Positions 1-10,232 of a stretch of DNA of 64,000 bases are shown piece after piece. The translations under genes and the position numbers were made by a program. Source of the DNA: Odontocerum albicorne (lineage: Eukaryota; Arthropoda; Insecta; Trichoptera; Odontoceridae); the NCBI GenBank assembly GCA_949825065.1, contig OX463845.1, positions 23,662,728 to 23,726,727 of the forward strand, written 5' to 3'. The notes under the pieces are model-generated. The model saw only the letters and a list, made by a program, of their open reading frames with translations, had not been told where the DNA came from and did no database searches. Position 1 is the first letter of the stretch. Each line of letters opens with the position of its first letter.

Positions 1-55
1 CAATGTCTTTAAACCTCCACAATGTTAATGCCTTAACTATAAACAATATATTCAT
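1..55 (+). repeat. Penelope-like terminus, distal segment
   Basis: The first 50 bases match the segment that follows the hammerhead-like motif at 62.58-62.63 kb and 54.24-54.29 kb, including the shared CTTTAAACCTCCAC and TTAATGCCTTAACTAT blocks. The rest of this copy would lie left of the window. Assignment to a Penelope-like element rests on the other copies. Confidence 0.6.
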
Positions 56-1200
56 ACATAATTTAATGTGGTACTCCGAATTCAACTAAAAATTATAATT
101 AGTGGTATTAATTTCTTGTTCAATGTTAATAAAACCATATAATGGGAAGTGACCATTGAAATATAGAAATGTAAATATCGGCTCAGAACAAAAGGTAGAA
201 ACTTCAAGAAAATCATATCTCAAAACGAGTCTCGGAGGAGACAAGGGACAGAAATAATTTTGATCACGATTCGTTGAATTGTCATGAATGTGTATTTTAG
301 TAAGTTCCTCGTCGCCTTGGGTTATTGCCAGGCCGCTTATTTTCACAGGCTACGTGCGAGTATTGTCTTCAATTCTTTGACCTGAATTAATAAAAGCCAT
401 GTTTATGATAACCAAACCCACTTTCGCTGTACAAACTAAATGCGTTTTTTTTTGTGATCTATTTTAGTCGTTTATAAAATTTGTCCTGAATAAAGGAACA
501 TTTTTATTTTATGTGCTACCAGATCATTCGATGAATGTACTATGCATATAAATAGTATGCACTGTTTCTCATACTTGTAATTATAAACTTTATACAATTT
601 AGCTTTTCTGTTCTTTTTCACTTCTTGCTGTAGATCTTGGATCGGTTTATTTACGAAAATACTTATTTACGAGTAGAGAACTAGCTGTCACCTTTTTGAA
701 AACCATCCTGGCATGCGATGTGCTGCGGGGATCTGGTGCATGGCTGCTATTTGTGTGATTTTGTTACCTGCCATCCTATCCACACGATCACGCTAGTACT
801 GCCTTCTCTTCCTGCTTCATCTGACTATGTTGTTTGAGTTACAAGTTGTCAGGTGCGAGAGTTTCTGAACCTATCTCTTAGATATTTTCCCGCGGTGGTT
901 CTTAATATTGTCACTCCGATGATTGAAGCGGGTTCTTTGTTCTAGTTGTATCAGTTCTGGTTTCGACATAAGAAGTCATGATTCGCCGAACACAGGTCTT
1001 ATGTGAGTTTGAACTTTACTACCGATGCACACGTGTTAGTTTTTTCATATATCTCTTAGACAACCAGATGTTATATTTCTCATTGTTTTTTATTATACTT
1101 TCCGTTGTGTTCAGAACATTGGGGACTTAATACTAAGTGATTTTTTTAAACTCATAAAACATTGAAGGAAGTATATGTAGAAAAATCTGACTAGGAACAT
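56..1200. other. no gene recognised
   Basis: AT-rich sequence. Open frames here are short and have no family match or coding character. One copy of the over-represented octamer TACGAGTA lies at 668. Confidence 0.5.
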
Positions 1201-1202
1201 GT

Positions 1203-1290
1203 TATGGGTACTATTGGCAATCGAAAATTATACCCTCTGGTGGAAGACCGACATTCTACCAACGAGGCTACGGAGGTTGTCATTGTGTTG
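1203..1290 (-). repeat. tRNA-like SINE head, degraded
   Basis: Read on the minus strand this gives an A-box-like TAGCCTCGTTGG followed about 35 bases later by a weak B-box. It resembles the heads of the tRNA-derived SINEs elsewhere in the window. No conserved SINE body follows. Confidence 0.3.
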
Positions 1291-1487
1291 GTTAAACGTA
1301 TAGTTCACCGGGAAAATAATGAGTACGTATGCGCAAGATTTCGACAAAGGTGTCCATTATGTACTATAAAGCTTTACAAGAAGGTTCTTTGTATCTTTTT
1401 ATTAATAATTATAATTTTGTTTACATACTAGATTTAGAAACCTTTTTATTTCATTACATTATTCAATTAATGTCAACTTAACATGAA

Positions 1488-1835
1488 TGTGAACTTAAGG
1501 CTGATGTTTTGAGTAAGATCAAGAAGAGCATGCTGAGATAGTTGGGCAATGTGGAACGAATGAATGAAAAAAGACTATCAAAATAAATATATACTGCAAA
1601 TGTTATTGGGAGGCGTGTGATAAGACCAAAGAAAGTATGGTTGGATAAAGAGAATGATATTATGAAAGAAGAAAACGTAAAAAGTCAGCAATCATAGAAG
1701 TTGTTTGAGAAGATGTATGGATGTGGAAAAGGCTAAGGATTTGTGTCGAGATAGGAAAATCTGGTGATCTGTCCTCTTTGCCTATCCCGACATGGAGATG
1801 ACATGATGATATGTTTGTAATATGTAATTGTATTG
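1488..1835 (+). mobile_element. LINE 3' end fragment (RTE-like)
   Basis: Frames across this piece encode fragments such as VERMNEKRLSK and, further on, the relatives of MDVEEAKDVCRDRKVW seen in other copies. This is the C-terminal tail of a non-LTR reverse transcriptase polyprotein. Several stops and frameshifts are present. The copy ends in a run of ATGT-like repeats, a tail style known for RTE-clade LINEs. Clade assignment is inferred from the tail and short peptide matches only. Confidence 0.6.
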
Positions 1836-2190
1836 TATATAATTATTCACTTTTATAACTTCATAACGAATTGACTCATATCAATTCGCATTGATCATTA
1901 ATTTTAATTCTAAGTTTGATTTCTAATTATATGGAAATGCAGTATTTGAAAATATGCTCCCGAACAGTTCACCGTCCTGTGGTCGCCGCCCACGCCGCGC
2001 CGTGCCGTACTGTACCGAATGCACACACAAAGACCGCGTGCAGCGCCCAAATAAAGTGCATTTAGATAGCGCACTCTATCCATGCACTTACATCCCAATC
2101 TCATTTTCTTTTATTATGTATGTAAATGGGTTTTTAGTTAAAGGCTTACAGTTTAAAAGAATTGTACTCTACAAATAATAAACATTTATT
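1836..2190. other. mariner flank with GC-richer patch
   Basis: No gene recognised. Positions about 1975-2060 are distinctly richer in G+C than the surroundings and contain several CpG dinucleotides. No ORF, promoter consensus or family match could be assigned. Confidence 0.4.
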
Positions 2191-2192
2191 TA

Positions 2193-3480
2193 TTGGGTGT
2201 ACAAATAAGTCACCGCCGTTTGACAAAAGTTGGCGCCACCAGTAAGTTATGGTTAAAATTGTCAGATGTAAAATGTCATTATCGTAAAGTTGGACATCTG
2301 TCAACAAAATGACCTTGAAATATTAGTGAATTTTTATCAGTATAACATATTTTTTTGTGTTCGAAAATGTCAAGTTTTGAGCCGAATAAGCGTCATTTGC
2401 GGGAACTTTTGATTTACTTCTTCAATTTGAAGAAATCTGCAGCTGAGGCGCATCGATTGCTTGTAGAAGCATATGGTGAGGCTGCCTTAAGTGAGAGAAG
2501 TTGTCGTGAGTGGTTTCAAAAGTTTAAGAACGGTGAATTTGACATCGAAGACAAAGAACGTAGCGGAAGGCCGAAAGTGTACGAAGACGCGGAATTGGAA
2601 GCTTTATTGGATCAAGATTCGTGCCAAACGCAAGAAGAACTTGCACTTACATTAAGAGTGACTCAACAAGCAATTTCACATGGGTTGAAATCATTGGGAA
2701 TGATTCAAAAACAAAGAAATTGGGATTCATATGAACTGACACGGAGAAACTTTGAATGCCAATTTTCCACATGTGAAATGCTGCTTGCCAGGCATAAACG
2801 AAAGGGTTTTCTGCACCATATAGTCACTGGTGATGAAAAATGCATCCATTATGATAATCCAAAAAGGAAGAAATCATGGGGATCCCCTGGTCATGCTTCA
2901 ACATCTACGGCTAAGCCAAATATTCATGGAAAAAAACTCTTGTTGTGTATTTGGTGGGATCAGCTTGGTGTCGTGTATTATGAGTTGCTCAAACCGAATG
3001 AAACCATTGCTGGGGCTGTCTACCGAACATAATTGATGAGATTGAGTCGAGCACTCGAGGAAAAGCGCGCCCACTACTACGCCAGACACGACAAAATTAT
3101 TCTCCTGCATGATAATGCTAGTCCACATGTTGCGGCACCGGTCAAAACCTATTTGGAAACACTCAATTGAGAAGTTTTACCCCACCCGCTGTATTCACCA
3201 GACATTGCTCCTTCTGATTACCACTTGTTTTGATCGATGACGCATGGCCTGTCTGAGCAGCACTTCACATCATATGAAGATACCAAAAATTGAGTCGATT
3301 CGTGGATAGCCTCAAAAGATGATGATGATGACTGACGCGGTATTCGTATGCTGACAGAAAGATGGGGAAAAGTAGTGGCAAGCGATGGGTACTACTTCGA
3401 ATAAAACATGAGGTTCCGTTCTTTCACAATAAATGCCCATTTTTTTATAAAAAACGGCGGAAACTTATTTGTACACCTAA
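2193..3480 (+). mobile_element. mariner element, Mos1-like, full length
   Basis: A 1288-bp Tc1/mariner element flanked by TA target duplications at 2191-2192 and 3481-3482. The terminal inverted repeats are about 30 bp and begin TTGGGTGTACAAATAAG on the left and TTAGGTGTACAAATAAG on the right when read inward. The size and TIR start resemble the mauritiana subfamily, whose type element Mos1 is 1286 bp. The body holds one transposase reading frame with nonsense codons but no indels. Confidence 0.93.
2367..3404 (+). pseudogene. mariner transposase, mauritiana-like, 5 nonsense codons
   Basis: This cut-and-paste transposase would bind the TIRs and catalyse excision and integration at TA. The ATG at 2367 starts MSSFEPNK, as in Mos1-type proteins. 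The N-terminal helix-turn-helix region runs to about residue 110. The DD34D catalytic motifs are visible as TGDEKC, LHDNASPH and YSPDIAPSD. The frame spans 345 codons plus stop, the Mos1 length, with no frameshift. It is broken by TAA at 3030 and four later in-frame TGA codons, at least two of them (TLN-stop-EVLPH and DDD-stop-RGI) where related transposases have tryptophan. It cannot make active protein. Confidence 0.92.
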
Positions 3481-3535
3481 TATTTTCTGTAAAATTAAAT
3501 ATTTCCTGTTATTTCGTACGTACATAGATACCGTC

Positions 3536-3750
3536 CGACTTCCGTGGCCTGTAAGATACCTGTTATCCAGCCCGCGAGTTACTCGTTCGTTTTCCGTTAG
3601 TACCCACCCGGATGTTTTAAAAGATTTTCAGTTTGGTGTTCACTTAAGGCTTGTTTAACACCTTTCTGGTTGGTTGGAAGATAATTTTACGTGGCAATGA
3701 ACCCACCTTATTATACTGTATACAACGAAAGTGTAATACAATACCATCAC
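3536..3750 (+). repeat. tRNA-derived SINE (family S1)
   Basis: Starts with a tRNA-like head (GTGGCCTGTAAGATACCTG), continues with the family body containing CTTTCTGGTTGGTTGGAAG, and ends in TATACAACGAAAGTGTAATACAATA. The B box is degraded here. The same head-body-tail order recurs at about ten places in the window on both strands. Confidence 0.75.
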
Positions 3751-3752
3751 AC

Positions 3753-4755
3753 CATTTTCCGTTTGGCGTTGGCTAAGGGGGAGAGCGTCAACCTTTTCTA
3801 TTTTCACGTTTCGTATTCACGTGTTTAAGAATAGTAAAATATATTTCACTAGATTTTCTTTATACAAAAAGGTATGTGTAAACGTGTTGTGTTGCTATTT
3901 CGAATTTTCAATTTTTTTTGCATGAATATTTTTTTATTCAATCCCAATTTAGTTAAAAAGGTTACATTGATAAACGTAATGTTTCAGTTTAAAATGTGGA
4001 ATTTAATAATAAAATATGTTTTTGTCATAACATTAATATCCACTACACCGTCTCCTTCCCTTATCTCGCGGCATTCATCATACATTTCAACCTAGTTTTT
4101 TTAGCTTTTTAGTACTTATTATAAGATATTATATTTAATCATGCTATGAAATGTGCGTCATTAGTTCGAATATCTCGATTTTCCAATCAATGCCACATTC
4201 AAGACTCGAACCAATTCCAAAAAAATCATCAAAAATATATTTTCAATGTAATTAAAAGATGGCATCACATGCTGTTGTTACCGGCGTGTGTTTCTATGTT
4301 GTTTTACTTATAAATAATACTTCATGACGTACTCGCATAAGTCAACAATATTGCATCTTTCTTACATCATCATCTTTTGTTGTTAGTTACAAAACATTAT
4401 TATTAAAGAGGAATCTGGAAGGGTCTATATAATCTACTCGAATTTATAAAACACATTGTCATCATTTCACAAACTTATTTTTCAATCTTGTCTAATTTCA
4501 GTAAGACCCAACTCATTCCTCTTCCTGTGTTTGTCTCTTTATGGCATCCAGGTTAACCAACCCTTTAAGAGCAGCTTGTATTGTATAATAAAGCTATATT
4601 TATTATTTTTTTAACAGCCGCAGGCGTTACAAAAATCAATGTATTATTAAAAATTTAAGTTCAAAAGAAAACAGCAAACAAACCTCAAAAAGTATATAAC
4701 ACAGAAAAACACAACCAAAGTGAAAATCTAAAAAAAAAACGGAAGAATAAAATGT
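3753..4755. other. no gene recognised
   Basis: AT-rich, with long A and T runs. No coding frame, TIR pair or repeat family was identified. Confidence 0.5.
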
Positions 4756-4760
4756 ATATA

Positions 4761-5070
4761 CAGGGTGTCCCAAAAGGCAACGTCAAGCCGGTATCGAGGA
4801 TTTTCAGATTTTTTTTGGTTTTATATCTGACTCCGACTAATAGCATGGCTATCTAGGATTGCGATACAACCATTAAAATCATAAAATATGGCAATTTGTA
4901 GTCACAGTATACAAACATTCGGCTCAGGGTAGCTACTTTCATAATTTTCGAAGAAATGCCTATAACTCGAAAAGTATAAGGCTTTTTCAAATTTTTTTTT
5001 TAAATTCTGAACCGTCATAAGCTGGCCTCTTCCTCGATACCGGCTTGCCGTTGCCCTTTGGGACACCCTG
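4761..5070. mobile_element. MITE with CAGGGTGTCCC termini
   Basis: A 310-bp element without coding capacity. The ends are inverted repeats of about 40 bp beginning CAGGGTGTCCCAAA and including AGCCGGTATCGAGGA, with a few mismatches. TA/TATA bases flank both ends, so a TA-type duplication is likely but its exact length is unclear. The superfamily cannot be told from the sequence. Confidence 0.85.
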
Positions 5071-5214
5071 TATATTCAAAACATAAAGAAATATGGTACA
5101 TCAAAAATTAAAAATACAATTGTGATTTTTGATAAGAAACTGCTTTAAATTCATAACGATTCATTTAAAATAAAAATCAACATAGGTATCAAAAATAAAC
5201 TAAATACTCTGCTA

Positions 5215-5410
5215 CTTGAGCAATATTTTCTCAGACGATGGAAATGTGGAACGAGATATTGAAAGGCAAGTTGAAACAGAAAACAAAATCAATGAGGCAT
5301 TAAAGCATATATTCAAACTAAACATTGATGTACGGAATTGAAACGTGGGCGTAGAAAATAAATGGAAAGAGCCACATTGAGAGATTCAAAATATTTTTAA
5401 TTTCAGCTTC
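5215..5410 (+). mobile_element. LINE reverse transcriptase relic
   Basis: One frame reads YLSNIFSDDGNVERDIERQV, a form of the conserved YLGS..TDDG block that follows the reverse transcriptase core in many LINEs. A degraded MYG.ETW motif follows. Stops and frameshifts interrupt both. The same YVGNIFSDDG block occurs on the minus strand at about 25.9 kb. Confidence 0.5.
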
Positions 5411-5419
5411 CCTCTAGAG

Positions 5420-6130
5420 CAACTGAATATGTCCACATACATTGTGTTCCCAAACCTATGCAATCGCTCAAGGGGCGAGAAAAATCCATAATTTACTGTG
5501 TGAATCCCCTCCCTGAAGACCCTGTTAACACGAAATAATATGTCTGGAACATTGAGATATGTTATATCTTTGATATAAGCTATTTACAGACTATTTTATT
5601 GTTCAGGAGTCACCATAGAAAAATCGCATCAAACATTCATATTCGCTTCTTCTGAAAAAGGGTCAGTTTCAGTGATTTGCGAATGGGTCCATTATGTTGT
5701 ATTTCAATGGCCATTTTAATGAACCTCAAAAATTTGTTCTGGACTCCCTCCACACCTCGCGCATGCAAACTAAAACTTGACTTTTAAGTGCATATCATAG
5801 TATGATAACCACACAACTCAACAGTATTCCAATGTATTACGAACAAGGAACCTATATAATGACGTGTTGTGGTCGCACTGGCAAACATCTTTGTATTTCT
5901 GATAATGAATCCGAGCAATCGATGTTTTTTTTTTAAATATTGTATTTTCAATGTGGTTAGTATAAGTAAATCCTGAGTGAAGAGTTACTTCCAAGTCTCT
6001 GACCTCCGACACCCTCAATGTAGGTGTCGAGATATGGTGTATTTTCGCATGTGAACTAACAACACTTGAAATAGAGTTATTATTAATCAACAATTTATGT
6101 TGCGCCTCTACTAAGTCCTGTTAGCAACTA
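5420..6130 (-). mobile_element. non-LTR retrotransposon relic (RT C-terminus)
   Basis: A minus-strand frame at 5818-6093 reads VSEVRDLEVTLHSGFTYTNH and SLYRFLVRNTLEYC. This corresponds to the V.DLGV.FDS.LTF..HI and L..SLVRS.LEYCS.VW motifs after the RT palm of Jockey/R1-like elements. Weaker matches such as NKFLRFI and FDAIFLW continue leftward through stops. No active protein is possible. Confidence 0.65.
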
Positions 6131-7144
6131 GATACGTTATTCTCAAGTTAATAGTCTGAAAAGAGTACTTATTTGTTTTATTTAAACATAATTCCTTTTA
6201 TTGCTTATGTATCTTTTATATGGCGCGTGTGTTTCATTGCACACTTTTTGGAATAATTTTTTGTTATTACTCAGCCACCAATTACAGGGAAAACATATGT
6301 TAAATAAGCTCATTCCTTCTTACTTTATTAACTCTTGGATTTGTCCTTTGTACATCGTTTGTAAGGATATATAATATTCAAAAATAAATTCTTTATACAC
6401 GTTAAAATTTCCGTTGAATTAGCTCATTTGGCTCGGTCTACTTCTCAATGCGCCACCGATGTGGGCGTGCAAATTTTTGATTTGACCGATATATTCGCAA
6501 TGTTTTTGTTTATATTAATAGGCACTTGGTATATTTTTCGTGTGGAAACTGTGGCTTAGAATATAATTCAATACAATAAAAATGTAAATTCAAGTTTTAC
6601 TTTTCTTATACAATACAATAACATAAAGATAATGCTTTCGCTTTATTGTTCTTAGTGACAAAGCTAACACATTAAAATAACCTTTGTACTCATGAATGCT
6701 AATTTAGTTCATTGAAAATAATATAATTTTTAATGATAATATTTCTTGATAACCATTTAAAAATTGATAAATTGAATTATTCGTCCATTTAAAAAAAAAA
6801 ATTTGATAAAACATCTGTTTTACGGTTTCCTGGAAACCAATTTTTTAATAATTTACGAACTTTTCTTAACTTTTAAATTGTTAAAAGGTTCATCCCAATA
6901 ACGAGGAAGTTTATGCAAAAAACAAAAACTTGACTTAAGTGTAAAAAATCAAAGGAGGCAACCACCGTTTATAGAACAAAACAAGTATGTTTTTAAATTA
7001 ATATGCAAATATAATATATAATGTACAGATTTAAAAAAAAAACAAGAAATAAAGTAAATATAAGTAATTAAGCACAAGTATATACTGCGTAAATAGGTGT
7101 CAATATGTCGAGGAAGCACGTTTTCGTAATAAATTATTTTGAAT
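6131..7144. other. no gene recognised
   Basis: Very AT-rich sequence with long homopolymer runs. No coding frame or known repeat was seen. Confidence 0.5.
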
Positions 7145-7419
7145 AAATTTATCAGGTGTTCGCTACAGCGCTCGTTCTCTTTATACTCTGCAAGTTGACG
7201 AAATCCGCTCTAATATCGAATGGAAATATAGAACTGTCATTATTGCTAACTAGCATACAATATGTAAGCATCGATCCAAAATCACTACCGATATAACAGC
7301 GGTATGTCCCAAATAAGTTAAACAAATTCAGCTTATATTCTCGATTCTTTTTCTTCAATATTCATCGTAAATTAAGGTTGTCCCGATCAAATTATGTACC
7401 CATTAACCGGAATCTACTG
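7145..7419 (-). mobile_element. possible Tigger/jerky-type element end
   Basis: Read from 7421 on the minus strand the sequence is TA followed by CAGTAGATTCCGGTTAATG, which resembles the TIRs of pogo/Tigger/jerky-group elements. The following GGGACA-rich sequence fits non-autonomous members. The opposite end was not found, so the left boundary is nominal. Confidence 0.35.
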
Positions 7420-7765
7420 TATATATTGTAAGTCATTTAAAGTACTTTTATTGATAATGCCTTTTCTGTAATTTTATGAATATTTTTTTATAAATAATCG
7501 ATATATTATTTTTAATTAATTTTCCAACAATCGCCCACTAGTTTCTGACAGTGAATTTATTGTTTCAAATAATCTTATATAAATAAGTCATGTCCTTTAA
7601 ACTGCCGCAACCGGAACAGAGTACACGAAGTCGTGAGTATAAATTAACAGCCAGCCGATGTATTGAGTGGATCGCCGTTGCTTGTTCCAAAATAACGAAT
7701 TACATTTTCAATATTGCTACTTTTTCATATCTTGATCTTGCATATTTGATTCAGCATTATACTCG
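7420..7765. other. no gene recognised
   Basis: A 63-codon open frame (7590-7781) is present but has no recognisable motif. The first copy of TACTCGTA to the left of the next mariner lies at 7760 and overlaps its TA insertion site. Confidence 0.4.
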
Positions 7766-7767
7766 TA

Positions 7768-8420
7768 CGAGGGTAATTTGATAAGTGTGTGGTAAAGGGC
7801 AAGTAAAATACTTCTTTTTTTCAACTGATTTACTAATGCCGCACAACAGGCTTTCGCTATTGTCTTGTCTTGCCTTTTTGCAAGTATTCAATCATGATGA
7901 CTCCTTGGGAATCGTAAAAAACAGTGGCCATCACCCTCCCAGCCGAAAAAAACGGTCTTCGTCTTTTTCGGCGTACTTTCACCAATTGTTGTCCATTGTT
8001 TTGATTTGCTGTGTGGTGTGTAGTGGTGGATCCAAGATTAGTCACGAATTGACGCAAAAAGTCCTTCGGATTGCGACTAAATAAACATCGCCAAACACTG
8101 CGTTGAAATGCCCTTCTGAGTGCGTTTTTTGTCGAAAGTCAACAATCGTGGCAGCCATCGCGCAGAAAGCTTTTTCATATTCAATTGCGCATATGCACTC
8201 GGCGGTCTTCCATTACGATATGATGGATTTTGCTCAATGATTTCTTGTGGTGGACGCAATTGGCCATCCGGAGCGTAATTCATATTCTTTACATGTACGG
8301 CCACGTTTAAACACATTTTGTCCAGAAACAAACGCCGGTGAAGAGTCCCAGTAAACTTCAGTCTTCCAAAACTTCGAATAAAATGGATAGGATTCGCCAA
8401 GAGGGACGCTAAACAAATTA
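7768..8420 (-). pseudogene. mariner transposase relic
   Basis: Minus-strand frames contain mariner transposase blocks in the right order. MKKLSARWLPRLLTFDKKRT (about 8170-8110) is the linker-to-catalytic region. A frame-shifted SWIHHYTPHSKSKQW-like stretch follows, then AGRVMATVFYDSQGVIMIEYLQKGK (about 7940-7870). The left end, TA then CGAGGGTAATTTGATAAGTG, looks like a mariner TIR of the CGAGG type. The N-terminus is poorly preserved and frameshifted, and the final catalytic Asp region is missing. It is more diverged than the mariners at 2.2 and 22.7 kb and belongs to a different subfamily. Confidence 0.75.
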
Positions 8421-8695
8421 TTTAATGTTGCTCGAGTTATTTAATGATTCAATATGAAGTCATCTGGACCGTCCAGAATAATCATTTCGTGGCACGCCCG
8501 ATGACATTGACTTAAGCTTGATAACGTCTACATAATGTATGTCGGCTCGGACAAACATTTTCATTACATGATGAGATTTATTGTTCTATAAATATCCGTT
8601 TGGTTTTTATGAATGTGTATTATTTATACATATAAATTCAGTAATTTTATGGGAAATCAAATAGCTGAATTGAAATGCATAAATACAAATAAATT
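8421..8695. other. no gene recognised
   Basis: AT-rich right flank of the mariner relic. No right TIR could be placed with confidence. Confidence 0.35.
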
Positions 8696-8696
8696 T

Positions 8697-8875
8697 AAGA
8701 AGGCTTAAGGTGTAGTGTTCATATACAATCATACCTTTTTTAAGACCTTCCAAAAAGGGTTTTTCAAGTGCTTCCTAAAGCTGCAAACGCCACTCATATC
8801 TAACACTAAGAAGTAGAACATTCTACGCCACAAAACCAGCAATAAAAAAAGCTCATAATACCCAGGCCTATTGAT
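8697..8875 (+). repeat. dispersed repeat family R2, copy 1
   Basis: Shares an ordered set of blocks with 29640-29860: GTAGTGTTCATATAC, TTCAAGTG.TTCCTTAAAGCTG, ACGCCAC, CTAACACT.A.AAGTAG, CGCCACA..ACCAGCAA and AATAC.C.G.CCTATTG. Identity is moderate and the class is unknown. Confidence 0.6.
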
Positions 8876-9262
8876 CGATTCGGAATAATCTATTGATTTG
8901 TGAAAAATGTAATCGACCTCAAAGTTCTATTCATCTCCGAAACAACATCTCTCAGACACACATTCGAAAGATACAGTGGAGACATCCCATCTAGGCTGTA
9001 TTTTTTCTTGGCTGATAAGATATGAATCTGGTGTTGTCGACACGATTGCAATGGAATATACAGGCAAAACACAATTACATAGAAAGCTCAAAATGGAATA
9101 TATACAATATGAAGCAAATAAATACATATATGTTTTATCGAAACAACTAACTCCCATTACTAAGAAACCTCAATATGCTATTTAGGAACTTTTTCTGTAA
9201 TTTTAAAGATGCCAATATCCCAGGACCCGTTCAAAAGGGACAACCCGCAAAATCATAGATAT
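8876..9262. other. left flank of LTR element
   Basis: A 70-codon plus-strand frame starts at 8976 but has no recognisable motif. The remainder is ordinary AT-rich DNA. Confidence 0.35.
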
Positions 9263-9267
9263 CATAC

Positions 9268-10018
9268 TGTACCAGACAGGTACAAAGACTGTACGATAGG
9301 TTGTTGGTCGCCGCACAATCTCGAAGAATTCAGCTAGCGGTCGAAATCGTCAATCACCAAAATATTAATTGGTGGCGATTTATTCCGGTCGCGCTACGCC
9401 GCTGTCTAGGGGCGGGGCTTGGTCACTGCTCCGGGCGGAGCCTATACGTGATATCCAAGATGGCCGCTCGAACTAGCTCCAGTGGCGTAACGGTGACGAT
9501 GGTTCCGGAGAAAACGAAGATGATCGAGAGAGATTCCTCTGTACAAGATCGGAGAAGTTCAGGAGAAGTGAAATACAGTTGTAGAGAAGTAACAGCGATG
9601 TTTGGAAGTATATATTTTCAATATAATTTGGGGCTCTATATTAGCGGAAAGTTGGTCAGAGTAAGCGCCCGCTGCCCGCGAGGTAAACCCATGTTCGGGG
9701 CTAGCGGGGCCGCTTAGACTGACCGCCTTCCGCCTTGGTCTCGATGGCTCGGCCACAGCACAATTTATACCGCGGTCGCGAGCTCATTCGGATTCAGACA
9801 GATATAAAATATTACATACATTTAGCAGATTTACATATTATTATAGAGCAAAACAGTATAGATTACATGAATTTACATAGGCTATACATATAAAGAGAGT
9901 TTATACACAGTTTAATATACAGATATTAAAGGTGAATTTGCCTCCAGATCTACACACAACATTGTCTGTCTCATCGTACTACATACACACACAAGGGTGA
10001 CGGCATACGTCCGATACA
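9268..10018 (-). repeat. LTR, 3' copy in element orientation
   Basis: 751 bp, TG...CA ends. Read on the minus strand it starts TGTATCGGACG and ends CTGGTACA. A TATA-like GGTATAAATTG and a downstream AATAAA (minus strand, in the CCGGAATAAATCGCC context) lie inside, in an order suited to transcription start in one LTR and polyadenylation in the other. Confidence 0.95.
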
Positions 10019-10026
10019 CTCCCCTC
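10019..10026 (-). promoter_or_regulatory. polypurine tract
   Basis: On the minus strand GAGGGGAG directly abuts the LTR start. This is the expected position of the primer for plus-strand cDNA synthesis and fixes the element's orientation. Confidence 0.85.
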
Positions 10027-10232
10027 GATGTTGCCTCCGTATAGTCATCCTCGGAGCAACATCTCAACGGGCAAGGACGTGTGCGTTGTCACCTCGCAGA
10101 GGTTGATATCCTCCCGGCGTGGTCTCCCGGTCTCGTGGTAGGGTGCCAGCCGTGATCGTCGCCTTGTTTATCCGTGTATGTGGTACGCCAAACTCTTGGC
10201 AGGTGTGTAGATCTGTCTGCTTGGTGCGCAAG

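Noticed and set aside
2367..3404. In-frame TGA at Trp positions as evidence for an alternative genetic code
   Set aside because: The same frame also has TAA stops, and Jockey and piggyBac frames here use TGG for Trp; ordinary decay explains it.
9301..9717. 138-codon plus-strand frame in the LTR, repeated at 11714-12223
   Set aside because: It is LTR sequence read antisense; duplication simply reflects the two LTR copies.
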